64,000 nucleotides of DNA from a bacterium (GCA_025782575.1 JALGYY010000008.1:44373-108372); one strand, 5' to 3'; positions 55,276 to 63,152 are shown, counted from the first letter of the stretch. Made by a program: numbers and translations. Notes: generated by a model not told the origin, from the letters alone.

Positions 55276-56661
55276 GTGTATCGTGAATTACTACGTATGA
55301 TCGTTGCTCTCGGCGCGCTTGCGCTTGTCGCCGGTTCGTCGATTGCCGCCCAGGACAGTGTCAGTTGTAACATGACCCTTCTTTCCCAAACTGATACGAG
55401 AACTGAATCCTACAACGATTGCTGGGGATACACGGCCCCCAACGGGGATGAATACGCAATCATCGGGTACAAAACGGGAACGGTGTTCTATAACGTCACC
55501 GACCCCCAGGTACCGGTGGAAGTCGGGTTTATCTCGGGTCCTAACTCCACCTGGCGGGATATCAAGACCTATCAGAACTATTGCTATATCGGAACGGAAG
55601 GGAGTGGGGGCGGAACAGGGATGCAGATTGTCGACCTCTCCGACCCTGAGAACCCGGTTCGCGTGAATACGTACAATGCGACCTTTACCACATCGCACAA
55701 CCTTTACATCGATACGGCTGCGGGGCGCTGCTACGTTGTCGGCGCGAGTGGCGGCATGCATATTCTCGACATCGCGACCGATCCGGTAAACCCGATCTGG
55801 CTCGGCTCATGGGGTAACTTCTACATTCATGACCTTTACGTCGAGAACGACACCGCCTATGTGGGAAACATTTCCGATCAGTCGTTCCGCGTACTTGATG
55901 TATCGAACCCGGCGAATATCCAGATACTGATCGCCCACACTTACGCGTCCGCCTCTACGCACAACTGCTGGATCCATCCGGACCACAATTTCCTCCTTAC
56001 GAGTGACGAAGCGGGGCGCGGTCACATTCGTTGCTGGGACATTTCGGACCCGCAGAACGTGACGGAGGTTTCCGATTACAAGAAACCGGGCTTCTTTGTC
56101 TCGGCTCACAATGTGATGATGAAGGGGGCTGTCGCTTATATTTCCTACTACACCGAAGGGACGAGGGTCGTCGACTTTTCCGATCCCTTCAACCCGGTGG
56201 AACTTGGTTTCTACGACACCTATACTGGTGGCGGCGGCCCGTTTGCCGGGAACTGGGGCGTGTACCCATTTCTCCCGTCCGGGACGATCGTCTCGAGCGA
56301 TATGGCAAGCGGTCTATTCCTGACTCGCTATGACGATCCTATCGTGACGGACGTCACTTCCGGCAATCCCACGATGGTTCTGCCGGTTGCCAGGCTGATG
56401 CCGAACGTCCCGAATCCGTTCAATCCGGCCACGCGGATCGCCTACCAGCTACCTGTGACCGGACAGGTCGATCTCTCGATCTATGATCCGGCCGGTCGCC
56501 TGGTACGGACAATGGTCTCCGGCGCGCAAGAGGCCGGATCGCACACCATCACCTGGAACGGCCGGGATGGGAACGGAGCGCCCGCGTCAAGCGGCGTCTA
56601 CTTCTACCGTCTGAACACGGATGACACCGCCATCTCCCGCAAGCTCCATCTCGTCCGCTGA
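55276..56661 (+). CDS. Secreted choice-of-anchor B protein with T9SS-type tail
   Basis: About 461 aa from GTG 55276 (AGGAGG 5 nt upstream). Signal peptide ending SSIAAQ. It is a shorter paralogue of the upstream gene: YNDCWGYTAPNGDEYAIIGY, TGTVFYNVT, TWRDIKTYQNYCYI, GNISDQSFRVLDVSNP and YISYYTEGTRVVDFSDPF match in order. It lacks the regulatory-like and jelly-roll modules and goes straight from the propeller to the tail (PNPFNPATRIAYQLP, AGRLVRTMVSG, SGVYFYRL). Tandem duplication with domain gain or loss is the simplest history. A terminator follows. Confidence 0.87.
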   Translation: MYRELLRMIVALGALALVAGSSIAAQDSVSCNMTLLSQTDTRTESYNDCWGYTAPNGDEYAIIGYKTGTVFYNVTDPQVPVEVGFISGPNSTWRDIKTYQNYCYIGTEGSGGGTGMQIVDLSDPENPVRVNTYNATFTTSHNLYIDTAAGRCYVVGASGGMHILDIATDPVNPIWLGSWGNFYIHDLYVENDTAYVGNISDQSFRVLDVSNPANIQILIAHTYASASTHNCWIHPDHNFLLTSDEAGRGHIRCWDISDPQNVTEVSDYKKPGFFVSAHNVMMKGAVAYISYYTEGTRVVDFSDPFNPVELGFYDTYTGGGGPFAGNWGVYPFLPSGTIVSSDMASGLFLTRYDDPIVTDVTSGNPTMVLPVARLMPNVPNPFNPATRIAYQLPVTGQVDLSIYDPAGRLVRTMVSGAQEAGSHTITWNGRDGNGAPASSGVYFYRLNTDDTAISRKLHLVR

Positions 56662-56668
56662 CCTGCAA

Positions 56669-56702
56669 CCCCGGTTCGGAGCGCGCCGAACCGGGGCTTT
56701 TT
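56669..56702 (+). terminator. Rho-independent terminator after the choice-of-anchor B pair
   Basis: Perfect 11-bp stem (CCCCGGTTCGG / CCGAACCGGGG) with a 6-nt loop and a following CTTTTT. Confidence 0.9.
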
Positions 56703-56815
56703 CCAACCAGGCAGATATGCTATTCTTCCCGCGAATTCACGATGACAGGGGCGGTTTGATGCCCCATTGAATTAATAACCTGTACCCCCTAGCGGGCAAT
56801 TAGAGGCTTCATAGC

Positions 56816-57610
56816 ATGGCTAAACTGACAGCGAAGACAGCAGACGTCTACACTCTTTACGAGAACTCCGTGCAGGATCCGGAGACCGAAGTTCGATTTC
56901 TGAAAAGGGTCTACAAGAAGAAATATAATAAACGGCCAACCAGCCTGCGTGAGGATTTCTGCGGAACCGGCGCACTGGCCTGTGAGTGGGTCAAGGATTC
57001 CAAGAAGAACTCCGCCATGGGGGTCGACCTCGACCCAGCCCCATTGAAGTGGGGGACGGAGCACCACGTCGCCTCCCTCGGAAAGTCCGCCGATCGGGTT
57101 CGGCTTGTAGAAGCTGATGTATTGAAACCGCGGGATGAGAAATTCGACATTGTCAGCGCCAACAACTTCTCCTACTTCTGCTTCAAAGAGCGGGACGTCC
57201 TTCTCTCCTATTTCAAGACTGTACTCGGCTCTCTGAACAAGACCGGGTTTTTCTATCTTGATATCTATGGCGGCCCCGAGGCGCAGGTCCCGCAACTGGA
57301 AGAATGGGAATACGACGACTATTCCTATGTGTGGGATCAGGACTACTTCGATCCGGTCTCAGGCGACTATCTCTGCTACATCCACTTCAAGTTCCCGGAC
57401 GGGAGCAAGATCAAGAAGGCATTCACCTATGACTGGCGTCTCTGGAATCTCATGGAAGTGAAGGACCTGCTCATAGAGGCGGGCTTCTCGAGTACCAAAG
57501 TCTTCTGGGAAGGGACTGACAAAGACGGCGACGGAAACGGCGTGTTCCGGCCGGTCAAAAAAGGGGACGGCGCGATCGCCTGGCTCGCCTATCTGGTGGC
57601 GACTCCCTAG
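56816..57610 (+). CDS. Class I SAM-dependent methyltransferase
   Basis: 264 aa. SAM motif I is LREDFCGTGALACEWV, with MGVDLDPAPLKWG as the acidic ribose-binding strand and FDIVSANNFSYFCF as motif IV; KTGFFYLDIYGG follows. The N-terminus (TADVYTLYENSVQDPE) is typical of a small family that methylates an unknown substrate. Its acidic C-terminal loop TDKDGDGNG looks like a calcium-binding pattern but may be chance. Single gene; palindromic copy 3 follows. Confidence 0.85.
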   Translation: MAKLTAKTADVYTLYENSVQDPETEVRFLKRVYKKKYNKRPTSLREDFCGTGALACEWVKDSKKNSAMGVDLDPAPLKWGTEHHVASLGKSADRVRLVEADVLKPRDEKFDIVSANNFSYFCFKERDVLLSYFKTVLGSLNKTGFFYLDIYGGPEAQVPQLEEWEYDDYSYVWDQDYFDPVSGDYLCYIHFKFPDGSKIKKAFTYDWRLWNLMEVKDLLIEAGFSSTKVFWEGTDKDGDGNGVFRPVKKGDGAIAWLAYLVATP

Positions 57611-57630
57611 GCCCGCATCATCTCCGAGTT

Positions 57631-57686
57631 CTGGAGTTCTGGGGACACAACCGGCGGAGTTAAGTATTGTGTCCCCAGAACTCCAG
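57631..57686. repeat. Palindromic element copy 3 (TTCTGGGGACACAA family)
   Basis: Perfect 20-bp arms (57631-57650 and 57667-57686) reading CTGGAG then TTCTGGGGACACAA, around a 16-nt loop. It lies between convergent genes and could also terminate transcription. Confidence 0.85.
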
Positions 57687-57701
57687 GGTTCGTCGCGCGG
57701 G

Positions 57702-58439
57702 CTACGATGTGAGGTCGGTGATCGTGACGGTACCGTTGGAGAGATCCTCTTCAAGGCGGCGCATTCGCTCCGGCGTTCCGAGGTCGATCCAGTAGGCGTC
57801 GTCAACAAAATAGGCGACAACGCTCTCCCCCACCCTCACCATTTCCAGATATGATTCCACGATCGAAAAGGAGCCCGTTCCGGGGAGTCGTCCGGCAACC
57901 CCTGGGGCGAGTAGCTGAATCCCACTGAATCCGGCAGGCGTTACTTCGCCGACCGGTTCTCGTACCAGTTGATCGCCGAATCGTCCGCAGAGCTCGCCGG
58001 AACTGTCGATCGCCAATGGGCGGGAAGTCGAACGGTTCTGCACGGCGATCACGGCAACCGCTCCCGACTTTTCGCGATACTCGCGTAGCGCATCCAGCGA
58101 GATAGTCGACAGGACATCCACGTTGTGAACGAGTACCTCTTCCTGATCACCGAGCAGGTCGGCGGCATTACGAACTCCCCCACCCGTTCCCAGGATCTCT
58201 TTCTCGATGATCAGAGTCGGCTCCTGGTCGCCGGTCGGGCGTTCTGCCAGATATTGTTCAACCTGTTCGGCAAGGTAATGAGCGTTCACGACGATCGAAC
58301 CATCACATGGGTGATTCATCTTGGCGAGTGCGAGCTTGAGAAGAGGCCGCCCCCCCGCCTCGATCAAAGCTTTCGGTATTGATTCGGTCAACGGAAGCAG
58401 GCGGGTCCCCATGCCGGCCGCAAGAATCATCCCTCTCAA
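57702..58439 (-). CDS. murU: MurU-like sugar-1-phosphate nucleotidyltransferase
   Basis: 245 aa. NTP-transferase motifs: LAAGMGTRLLPLTESIPKALIEAGG, LIIEKEILGTGGGVRNAA, LVHNVDVLS (metal Asp) and a C-terminal YWIDLGTPERM. The length and GTGGGV motif match MurU and HddC-like enzymes that lack the beta-helix. With an AmgK-like kinase in the same operon, the best reading is conversion of MurNAc-1-phosphate to UDP-MurNAc in cell-wall recycling. Its ATG overlaps the preceding stop by 4 nt (ATGA). An alternative is a heptose- or hexose-1-phosphate substrate. Confidence 0.8.
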   Translation of the reverse strand: MRGMILAAGMGTRLLPLTESIPKALIEAGGRPLLKLALAKMNHPCDGSIVVNAHYLAEQVEQYLAERPTGDQEPTLIIEKEILGTGGGVRNAADLLGDQEEVLVHNVDVLSTISLDALREYREKSGAVAVIAVQNRSTSRPLAIDSSGELCGRFGDQLVREPVGEVTPAGFSGIQLLAPGVAGRLPGTGSFSIVESYLEMVRVGESVVAYFVDDAYWIDLGTPERMRRLEEDLSNGTVTITDLTS

Positions 58440-58843
58440 GAAGACTCCTCACCCAGATCGTTGTGATTCAGCCGGACCGTGTGGCCCCGCTCGGTCAGAT
58501 GATTGAAGGTCCGTTCGGCAAAGTAGACTGAGCGATGCTGCCCCCCCGTACAACCGAACGCCACCGTGATGTCCGTGAACCCGCGCTCCCGGAACGCTTC
58601 CACCGCGGAGTCGACAATGCTCCGGAGGTGCACCCAGAAAGTGCCGATCTCCGGCCGGGCCTCCAGAAATGCTTTCACTCGGATGTCACGGCCATCCAGT
58701 TCCTTGTAAGCTTCTTCCCTCCCGGGGTTCGGCAGAAACCGGCAATCAAACACAAAGCCGCCACCGTGGCCGGTTTCATCTTTCGGCATTCCCGATTTGT
58801 GATAAGAAAAGCTGAACACATGTACCATTAAGCGTTTATTCAT
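58436..58843 (-). CDS. Free-standing RapZ C-terminal domain protein
   Basis: About 135 aa from ATG 58843; a frame to 58861 exists but the ATG fits the GAGGTG site. It matches only the C-terminal half of RapZ/YvcJ: VHVFSFSYHKSGMP, FVFDCRFLPNPG, and the signature FGCTGGQHRSVYFAER. The N-terminal Walker P-loop ATPase half is absent. In Escherichia coli this half binds glucosamine-6-phosphate and mediates the RNA and protein contacts. Its start overlaps the stop of the kinase gene by 8 nt and its stop overlaps the MurU-like start, so all three are made together. Confidence 0.88.
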   Translation of the reverse strand: MNKRLMVHVFSFSYHKSGMPKDETGHGGGFVFDCRFLPNPGREEAYKELDGRDIRVKAFLEARPEIGTFWVHLRSIVDSAVEAFRERGFTDITVAFGCTGGQHRSVYFAERTFNHLTERGHTVRLNHNDLGEESS

Positions 58844-59954
58844 TGGTCGGCACCTCAACATAGCGATCGGGTGAATCGACGATACGACTCAGAAGGGATC
58901 CAAGATAGGAAAAACGCGCCGACAGGGGATAACGTTCCATCAATGCCCCCAGATTCTGAATCCCGAACGGCACACGCTCGAGAAACTGCTCTTTCCCCTT
59001 GTTGACACCCAGGTTGGCGTAGGCGCCGAGAGCCTGAAGAATTCGAATGAGCGCAAAACCGGGAAAGTGCGCCAGAAATTGATCCCGGTCGATCGCTTGA
59101 ATGGACTCAGCCTGATCCAAATAGGTAGCGATCAAATCTTCCCGCTGATCGTCGTTCAGGCCGGACTTCCCTGCGTAGAGAAGTGCGGCGAGATCATAGG
59201 CAAGCGGGCCTCGACGCCCCGACTGGTAGTCGATGAACCAGGGCTCTCCCTTCACCACCATGATATTCCTCGTCTGGAAATCCCGATACAGTAAGAAGTC
59301 GTCAGGCTCCTCCATGAGGAATTTGACGAGCGATTGGAAATCGGCGGCCAGCAGATCCCGGTCGAGTTTCTCGCGATAGAGAAGACCCAGAAAGTGAGTT
59401 TCGAAGTAACGGAGATCATGCTCCATCGTCTTGGGTCCGAAGCGATCATCCTGATAGCAGAGCGAATAATCGATTCCCTTGTGTCCCTCAATCTGAATGC
59501 GGGGAAGCCAGCTGACTGCTTTTCGATAAACGGAAAGTGCGGCGTCGCCCGGGGATGAGTTTGGCGATTCGGTCGCCCCGCTCCTCCTGTCGGTGTTGTC
59601 TTGGTTGTTCTTCGCGATAAGAGAGGCGAGGGAGACATCACCCAGATCAGTCTCCAGATAGACTCCTTCGCTTTCATCGGTTGCCAGAATCTCCGGCACC
59701 GGCAGGCCGATTGAGTGAAAGTGCCTGGAGAACCCGATGAACGCGGCGTTCTCCCTTTGGTCATCGTGGGCAATACCGATAACAGTCCGTTTACCGTCCC
59801 CGAGCCGGAAGACCAGGCGATCGGATCCTTCAGCGCGAATCGGCGTGATCTGTTCCGGCGGGACGCCGAAGGTCTTCTCGTAGAGTGATTTCAGTTTCGC
59901 GTTCAGTGGGCTGTCCTCCCCGCGACGATTGGTGCCGGCAGGCCTACTGTACAT
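58836..59954 (-). CDS. amgK: AmgK-like sugar kinase (aminoglycoside phosphotransferase fold)
   Basis: About 372 aa from ATG 59954. APH-fold kinase: GSDRLVFRLGDGKRTVIGIA (nucleotide loop and Lys strand), catalytic LLYRDFQTRNIMV where the usual HxD is YRD, and metal-binding FIDYQSGRRGPLAYDLA. AmgK phosphorylates MurNAc at the anomeric position, bypassing MurA/MurB in peptidoglycan recycling; with MurU downstream this is the likely role. The frame extends to 60209, opposite the integrase gene, but those residues show no domain; a CTG at 59906 preceded by GGGGAGG is another candidate start. Confidence 0.82.
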   Translation of the reverse strand: MYSRPAGTNRRGEDSPLNAKLKSLYEKTFGVPPEQITPIRAEGSDRLVFRLGDGKRTVIGIAHDDQRENAAFIGFSRHFHSIGLPVPEILATDESEGVYLETDLGDVSLASLIAKNNQDNTDRRSGATESPNSSPGDAALSVYRKAVSWLPRIQIEGHKGIDYSLCYQDDRFGPKTMEHDLRYFETHFLGLLYREKLDRDLLAADFQSLVKFLMEEPDDFLLYRDFQTRNIMVVKGEPWFIDYQSGRRGPLAYDLAALLYAGKSGLNDDQREDLIATYLDQAESIQAIDRDQFLAHFPGFALIRILQALGAYANLGVNKGKEQFLERVPFGIQNLGALMERYPLSARFSYLGSLLSRIVDSPDRYVEVPTNE

Positions 59955-60199
59955 TGGATGATCGCCCCGAAACAAGTCGGAGAAGCTGCTCGAAGCCCGA
60001 ATGCAGCGCTTCAGGCTACTGATGACAGGACGCGCCCCTTGCCAGTGGTTCCAACATGAAGTAGGGTGGTCCTGTCCGCCCCGGCCCCACGGGTTACCTC
60101 CGTTTTGGGGAGAACCATTGACCAATTCACATGCCGTGACGGCCATACTCACAACTGAGCTTCGAGTTCCCGAATTGCTCCGGGAGGGTGGGGAGAGAT

Positions 60200-61187
60200 A
60201 TGCCGCCAACCGCTTACCCTACTCCGGCAAACCCAAGCTGCTCGATCAGGTGAGAAGCGCGATCCGGTCCCGGCATTACAGTCAGAGCACTGAGAAGACC
60301 TACGTCCACTGGATCCGGCGGTTCATTCTGTTCCATGGGAAATGCCATCCAATCGACATGGGCGAGGCGGAGGTCAGTCGTTTTCTGAATCACCTCGCGG
60401 AAGAACGTCGGGTGAGTGCATCCACGCAGAATCAGGCGCTCAGCGCCATCCTCTTTCTCTATCGCCACGTTCTTGGGCGGGAACTCGAGTGGCTGGATGA
60501 TCTCGTTCGGGCAAAGCCCTCCGAGCGCGTCCGGGTCGTACTCACACGGGAGGAAGTGCGCGCCCTGCTCCGCCAGATGAGCGGCACCCCACGGATGATG
60601 GCATACTTGTTGTATGGTGCCGGCCTCAGGCTCATGGAATGCGTCCGCCTGCGAGTGAAAGATGTCGATTTCGCCCGGCACGAAATCACGGTTCGCCAGG
60701 GGAAGGGGCGCAAAGACAGGCGGACCATGCTGCCTGACAGGGTCCGCCGAGTGCTCCGAGACCATTTGGCAGAGGTCAGGCGGCAGCACGAGGCCGACCT
60801 GAAGCTAAACGCCGGTTCTGTCGAACTGCCCTACGCCATCGGCCGAAAGTACCCGAATGCACATCAGGAATGGGGCTGGCAGTGGGTCTTTCCTGCCACA
60901 AGGATCTACCACGACCGTGAAACCGGACAACACCGCCGCCATCACTTGCATCAGTCTGTTCTTCAAAAGGCGATCAAGCGGGCCGTCAGTGAGGCGGGAA
61001 TCGTGAAACCCGCGACCAGTCATATACCCTGCGCCACTCCTTCGCCACCCACCTTCTCGAAGGGGGATACGACATCAGGACAGTCCAGGAACTTCTAGGC
61101 CATCAGGATGTCAAGACCACCATGATCTATACCCACGTACTGAACCGGGGAGGGCGGGGAGTAAGAAGTCCTGTTGACATGGAGTGA
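60200..61187 (+). pseudogene. intI: Integron integrase IntI, frameshifted
   Basis: A tyrosine recombinase with IntI-specific features: LLDQVRSAIRSRHYSQSTEK, the extra IntI helix NAHQEWGWQWVFPATRIYHD, catalytic Arg in LLYGAGLRLMECVRL, and the C-terminal [19 protein letters not shown] ... LLGHQDV ... IYTHV and [12 protein letters not shown] 2-nt insertion (AT in CATATACC at 61021-61028) throws the His-x-x-Arg/His/Tyr box out of frame; the open frame ends at 61098, the restored frame at 61187. The strong ribosome site before ATG 60200 is out of frame with the body by one base, consistent with a second indel in the A run near 60228; an upstream in-frame start is the alternative. It reads in the same direction as the cassettes. 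Confidence 0.88.
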
Positions 61188-61407
61188 GGGAGGCGAAGTG
61201 TCGCGGGGTTTGCCAGCCCCATCCGTGCGGCGGTATATTTTCATTACACCGCCCGCTGCGCGGCCTATTGGCCCGGCTCGTGGAGTGTGTTTCATGTGGA
61301 AGTCGTTGCCCTATATGGTATTCTGCAACGAACAGAGATGAAGGGCCGTGCTGATATACCGCGCGATTCGCGGCGTATCAGCATTGGGCTAATTGATAGA
61401 ATAGTAG
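61188..61407 (+). other. Putative attI region and cassette promoter
   Basis: No gene is seen. The first cassette joins at G61407/T61408 in GTTAGAT (61407-61413), where attI is expected. A hairpin of 14-bp arms with two mismatches (61350-61382, GCTGATA ... TATCAGC) lies 25 nt upstream. TTGCCA (61210-61215), 18 nt, TATATT (61234-61239) is a candidate cassette promoter. Confidence 0.5.
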
Positions 61408-61429
61408 TTAGATTGACGGGGAGCAGGCG

Positions 61430-61741
61430 ATGACCCGACGCGCAATCCAGCCAGACGCGAAGATCACAGTTTGCGTGACGGCGCGCGACCATGCGCTCAT
61501 GCCGGAGTACACTTTCGGCGATCCCGAGTACGCTGAGCGACTCCAGCCCGCCTCTGCGGGAAGCGGCTTGGTCGGTGAATACACTCTCGATGACCTGGAA
61601 GACATCCTGGGCTACGTCGCGGCAGAGGCGAACCACACCGAAGACAGGAAGCTACGGCAGGAACTTGACGCCCTGTTCAACCGGCTGCATCGCATTCAGC
61701 GCTCGTACGACGACGGAAACTGGAACGACAGTGCAATCTAA
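61430..61741 (+). CDS. Cassette 1 protein, unknown
   Basis: 103 aa with a GGGGAG ribosome site. No signal peptide or membrane segment. The N-terminal half reads ITVCVTARDHALMPEYTFGD, the C-terminal half is helical (YTLDDLEDILGYVAAEANHT, LRQELDALFNRLHRIQRSY). I do not recognise a characterised family. Its stop lies inside the start of attC1, as is usual for cassette genes. Confidence 0.75.
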   Translation: MTRRAIQPDAKITVCVTARDHALMPEYTFGDPEYAERLQPASAGSGLVGEYTLDDLEDILGYVAAEANHTEDRKLRQELDALFNRLHRIQRSYDDGNWNDSAI

Positions 61742-61835
61742 CAAGCGCTTGCAGCGGTCAAGTTCGTCCATCGCGTCGCTGGCAGAGCCAGCGCCGCGCC
61801 GGCCGACCTTGCCGCTGAAGCGCAAGGCGTTAGGC
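61736..61835 (+). repeat. attC1
   Basis: 100 nt. Left core ATCTAAC (61736-61742), L'' GCGCTTGCAGCGG, L' CCGCTGAAGCGC lacking one base of the pair (extrahelical base), right core GTTAGGC (61829-61835). Central stem CGCTGGCAG / CCAGCGCC-type pairing. Confidence 0.93.
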
Positions 61836-61849
61836 GAACGGGGAAGACA

Positions 61850-62599
61850 GTGGACTTTGAGGCGCACCTATCAACACTCGCAGAGCTAGAGACGTTCGAC
61901 CCGGTCGTCTTCAAGGGAGATGGGAGTGTGCCACAATCCGTCTGCGATTTCGTTCTTGCCCTATCTCTGGTGTTCAACGACCTGAAAGACCTCTTGGACA
62001 TACATCTAGTCCTCAACGATCCGAAGCCCTCAGGCCTTCGCCCCTATACGAAGCAATTTGGTGCCATTAACGGTATTGACCACCACATCTTCCGTCTCGT
62101 TGGCGGAATCCTACACGAGCTCACTCGGTTGATTAAGAACAGCCACGAAGTGACAGATCATCTCTTTTTCCAGCGGCTTGTCAACAAGCTCCCCGTCACC
62201 GCGCGGGAGGACTGGGCGACTCTGTCAGCAGTTGCCCAGGGCGAGCAGAAACCTGGTCTCCTTGGCAAGTCGTTGGCAATAATCAGAAACAAGGTCATCT
62301 TCCACTATGATCCGGGGGTGATAGGAAAGGGCTGTATCCACCACTTCGCGAATGCAGAGGAGCCGGGCCGACGGGCCTTCGTATCGCGCGGCATCAACAT
62401 GGCGACGTCACGCTTCTATTTCGCAGACGCAGCCTCCACCGGTACACTTCCGACGATCTTAGGACCCGAAGCAGCGGATAGCCTGCCGGGAGCTCTCGTT
62501 GAGATAACGGGGCGAGTGAACACCGCACTCCACGCGCTGGTTCTCGGGTTCGTATCCGAGCGTGGGGGCGCTTTTCGAGGAAACTATGATGTCGCCTAA
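61850..62599 (+). CDS. Cassette 2 protein with HEPN-like R-x5-H motif
   Basis: 249 aa from GTG 61850, starting 20 nt after the cassette junction. Mainly helical, no signal peptide. The segment IIRNKVIFHYD (Arg146, His152) matches the R-[NDH]-x4-H pattern of HEPN ribonucleases, in a predicted helix. The N-terminal half (VFNDLKDLLDIHLVLND, RLVGGILHELTRLI) resembles helical HEPN-type bundles. HEPN toxins and abortive-infection proteins cleave RNA. The call rests on one motif; the family is not established. The stop (TAA) is inside attC2. Confidence 0.72.
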   Translation: MDFEAHLSTLAELETFDPVVFKGDGSVPQSVCDFVLALSLVFNDLKDLLDIHLVLNDPKPSGLRPYTKQFGAINGIDHHIFRLVGGILHELTRLIKNSHEVTDHLFFQRLVNKLPVTAREDWATLSAVAQGEQKPGLLGKSLAIIRNKVIFHYDPGVIGKGCIHHFANAEEPGRRAFVSRGINMATSRFYFADAASTGTLPTILGPEAADSLPGALVEITGRVNTALHALVLGFVSERGGAFRGNYDVA

Positions 62600-62691
62600 C
62601 AAGCCAGTGCAACGGGCCGCGCCCGGCCCCGGCCCAGGGGGGGAAGGCAATCGTTGCTCGTGGGCGCGGCCGCTGACCGGCAGCGTTAGGC
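62594..62691 (+). repeat. attC2
   Basis: 98 nt. Left core GCCTAAC (62594-62600), then CAGTGCAACGGGCCGCGCCC, right side GGGCGCGGCCGCTGACCGGC and core GTTAGGC (62685-62691). Confidence 0.92.
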
Positions 62692-62728
62692 GGCGGCATT
62701 GGACCGACACATCACACAGGAGAGAGCG

Positions 62729-63088
62729 ATGGCCAACAACGCGAAGACCACGACGGCGACGGTGATTCCGACCATGCGATACAACGATGCGACGGCAGCC
62801 ATCGAGTGGCTCTGCGAGGCGTTCGGATTCGAGAAGCACCTTGTAGTGCCCGGCGAAGACGGCACGATCGTTCACGCACAACTCGTCTTCGGCGGCGGCG
62901 CCGTATCTCAAAGCCCGTACATCATCGTGGAAGACGCCGACAAACACTACGCACGAGCTGTCGCGGCGGGCGCGGAGATCGTGATGGAGATCAGGGACGA
63001 GGACTACGGGGGCCGGGAGTACTCTTGCCGCGATCCCGAAGGTCACGTTTGGAACTTCGGCTCCTACGATCCCTGGGCCGCCGCCTAA
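62729..63088 (+). CDS. Cassette 3 VOC-family protein (glyoxalase/bleomycin-resistance fold)
   Basis: 119 aa from ATG 62729 (AGGAGAG upstream). Two betaalphabetabetabeta modules: VIPTMRYNDATAAIEWLCEAFGF and the C-terminal EIRDEDYGGREYSCRDPEGHVWNFG, where RDPEGHVW is the metal-side strand. VOC proteins of this YnfH/PhnB-like type act on glyoxals, bind bleomycin-type drugs or isomerise small acids; resistance VOC genes are frequent integron cargo. The substrate is not known. The stop overlaps attC3. Confidence 0.9.
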   Translation: MANNAKTTTATVIPTMRYNDATAAIEWLCEAFGFEKHLVVPGEDGTIVHAQLVFGGGAVSQSPYIIVEDADKHYARAVAAGAEIVMEIRDEDYGGREYSCRDPEGHVWNFGSYDPWAAA

Positions 63089-63149
63089 CAAGCGCTTGCA
63101 GCGGACGGTCCGCTGCGCGGCCCGCCGCTGAACCGCAACAGCGTTAGAT
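63083..63149 (+). repeat. attC3
   Basis: 67 nt, shortest of the set. Left core GCCTAAC (63083-63089) and L'' GCGCTTGCAGCGG identical to attC1, right arm GCCGCTGAACCGC, right core GTTAGAT (63143-63149). Confidence 0.93.
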
Positions 63150-63152
63150 TCA

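Noticed and set aside
57540..57560. EF-hand-like TDKDGDGNG in the methyltransferase as a calcium site
   Set aside because: Too short and without the flanking helices of an EF hand; noted only.
61173..61178. TTGACA at the integrase 3' end as a cassette promoter
   Set aside because: No acceptable -10 at 16-18 nt; the TTGCCA/TATATT pair at 61210 is better.
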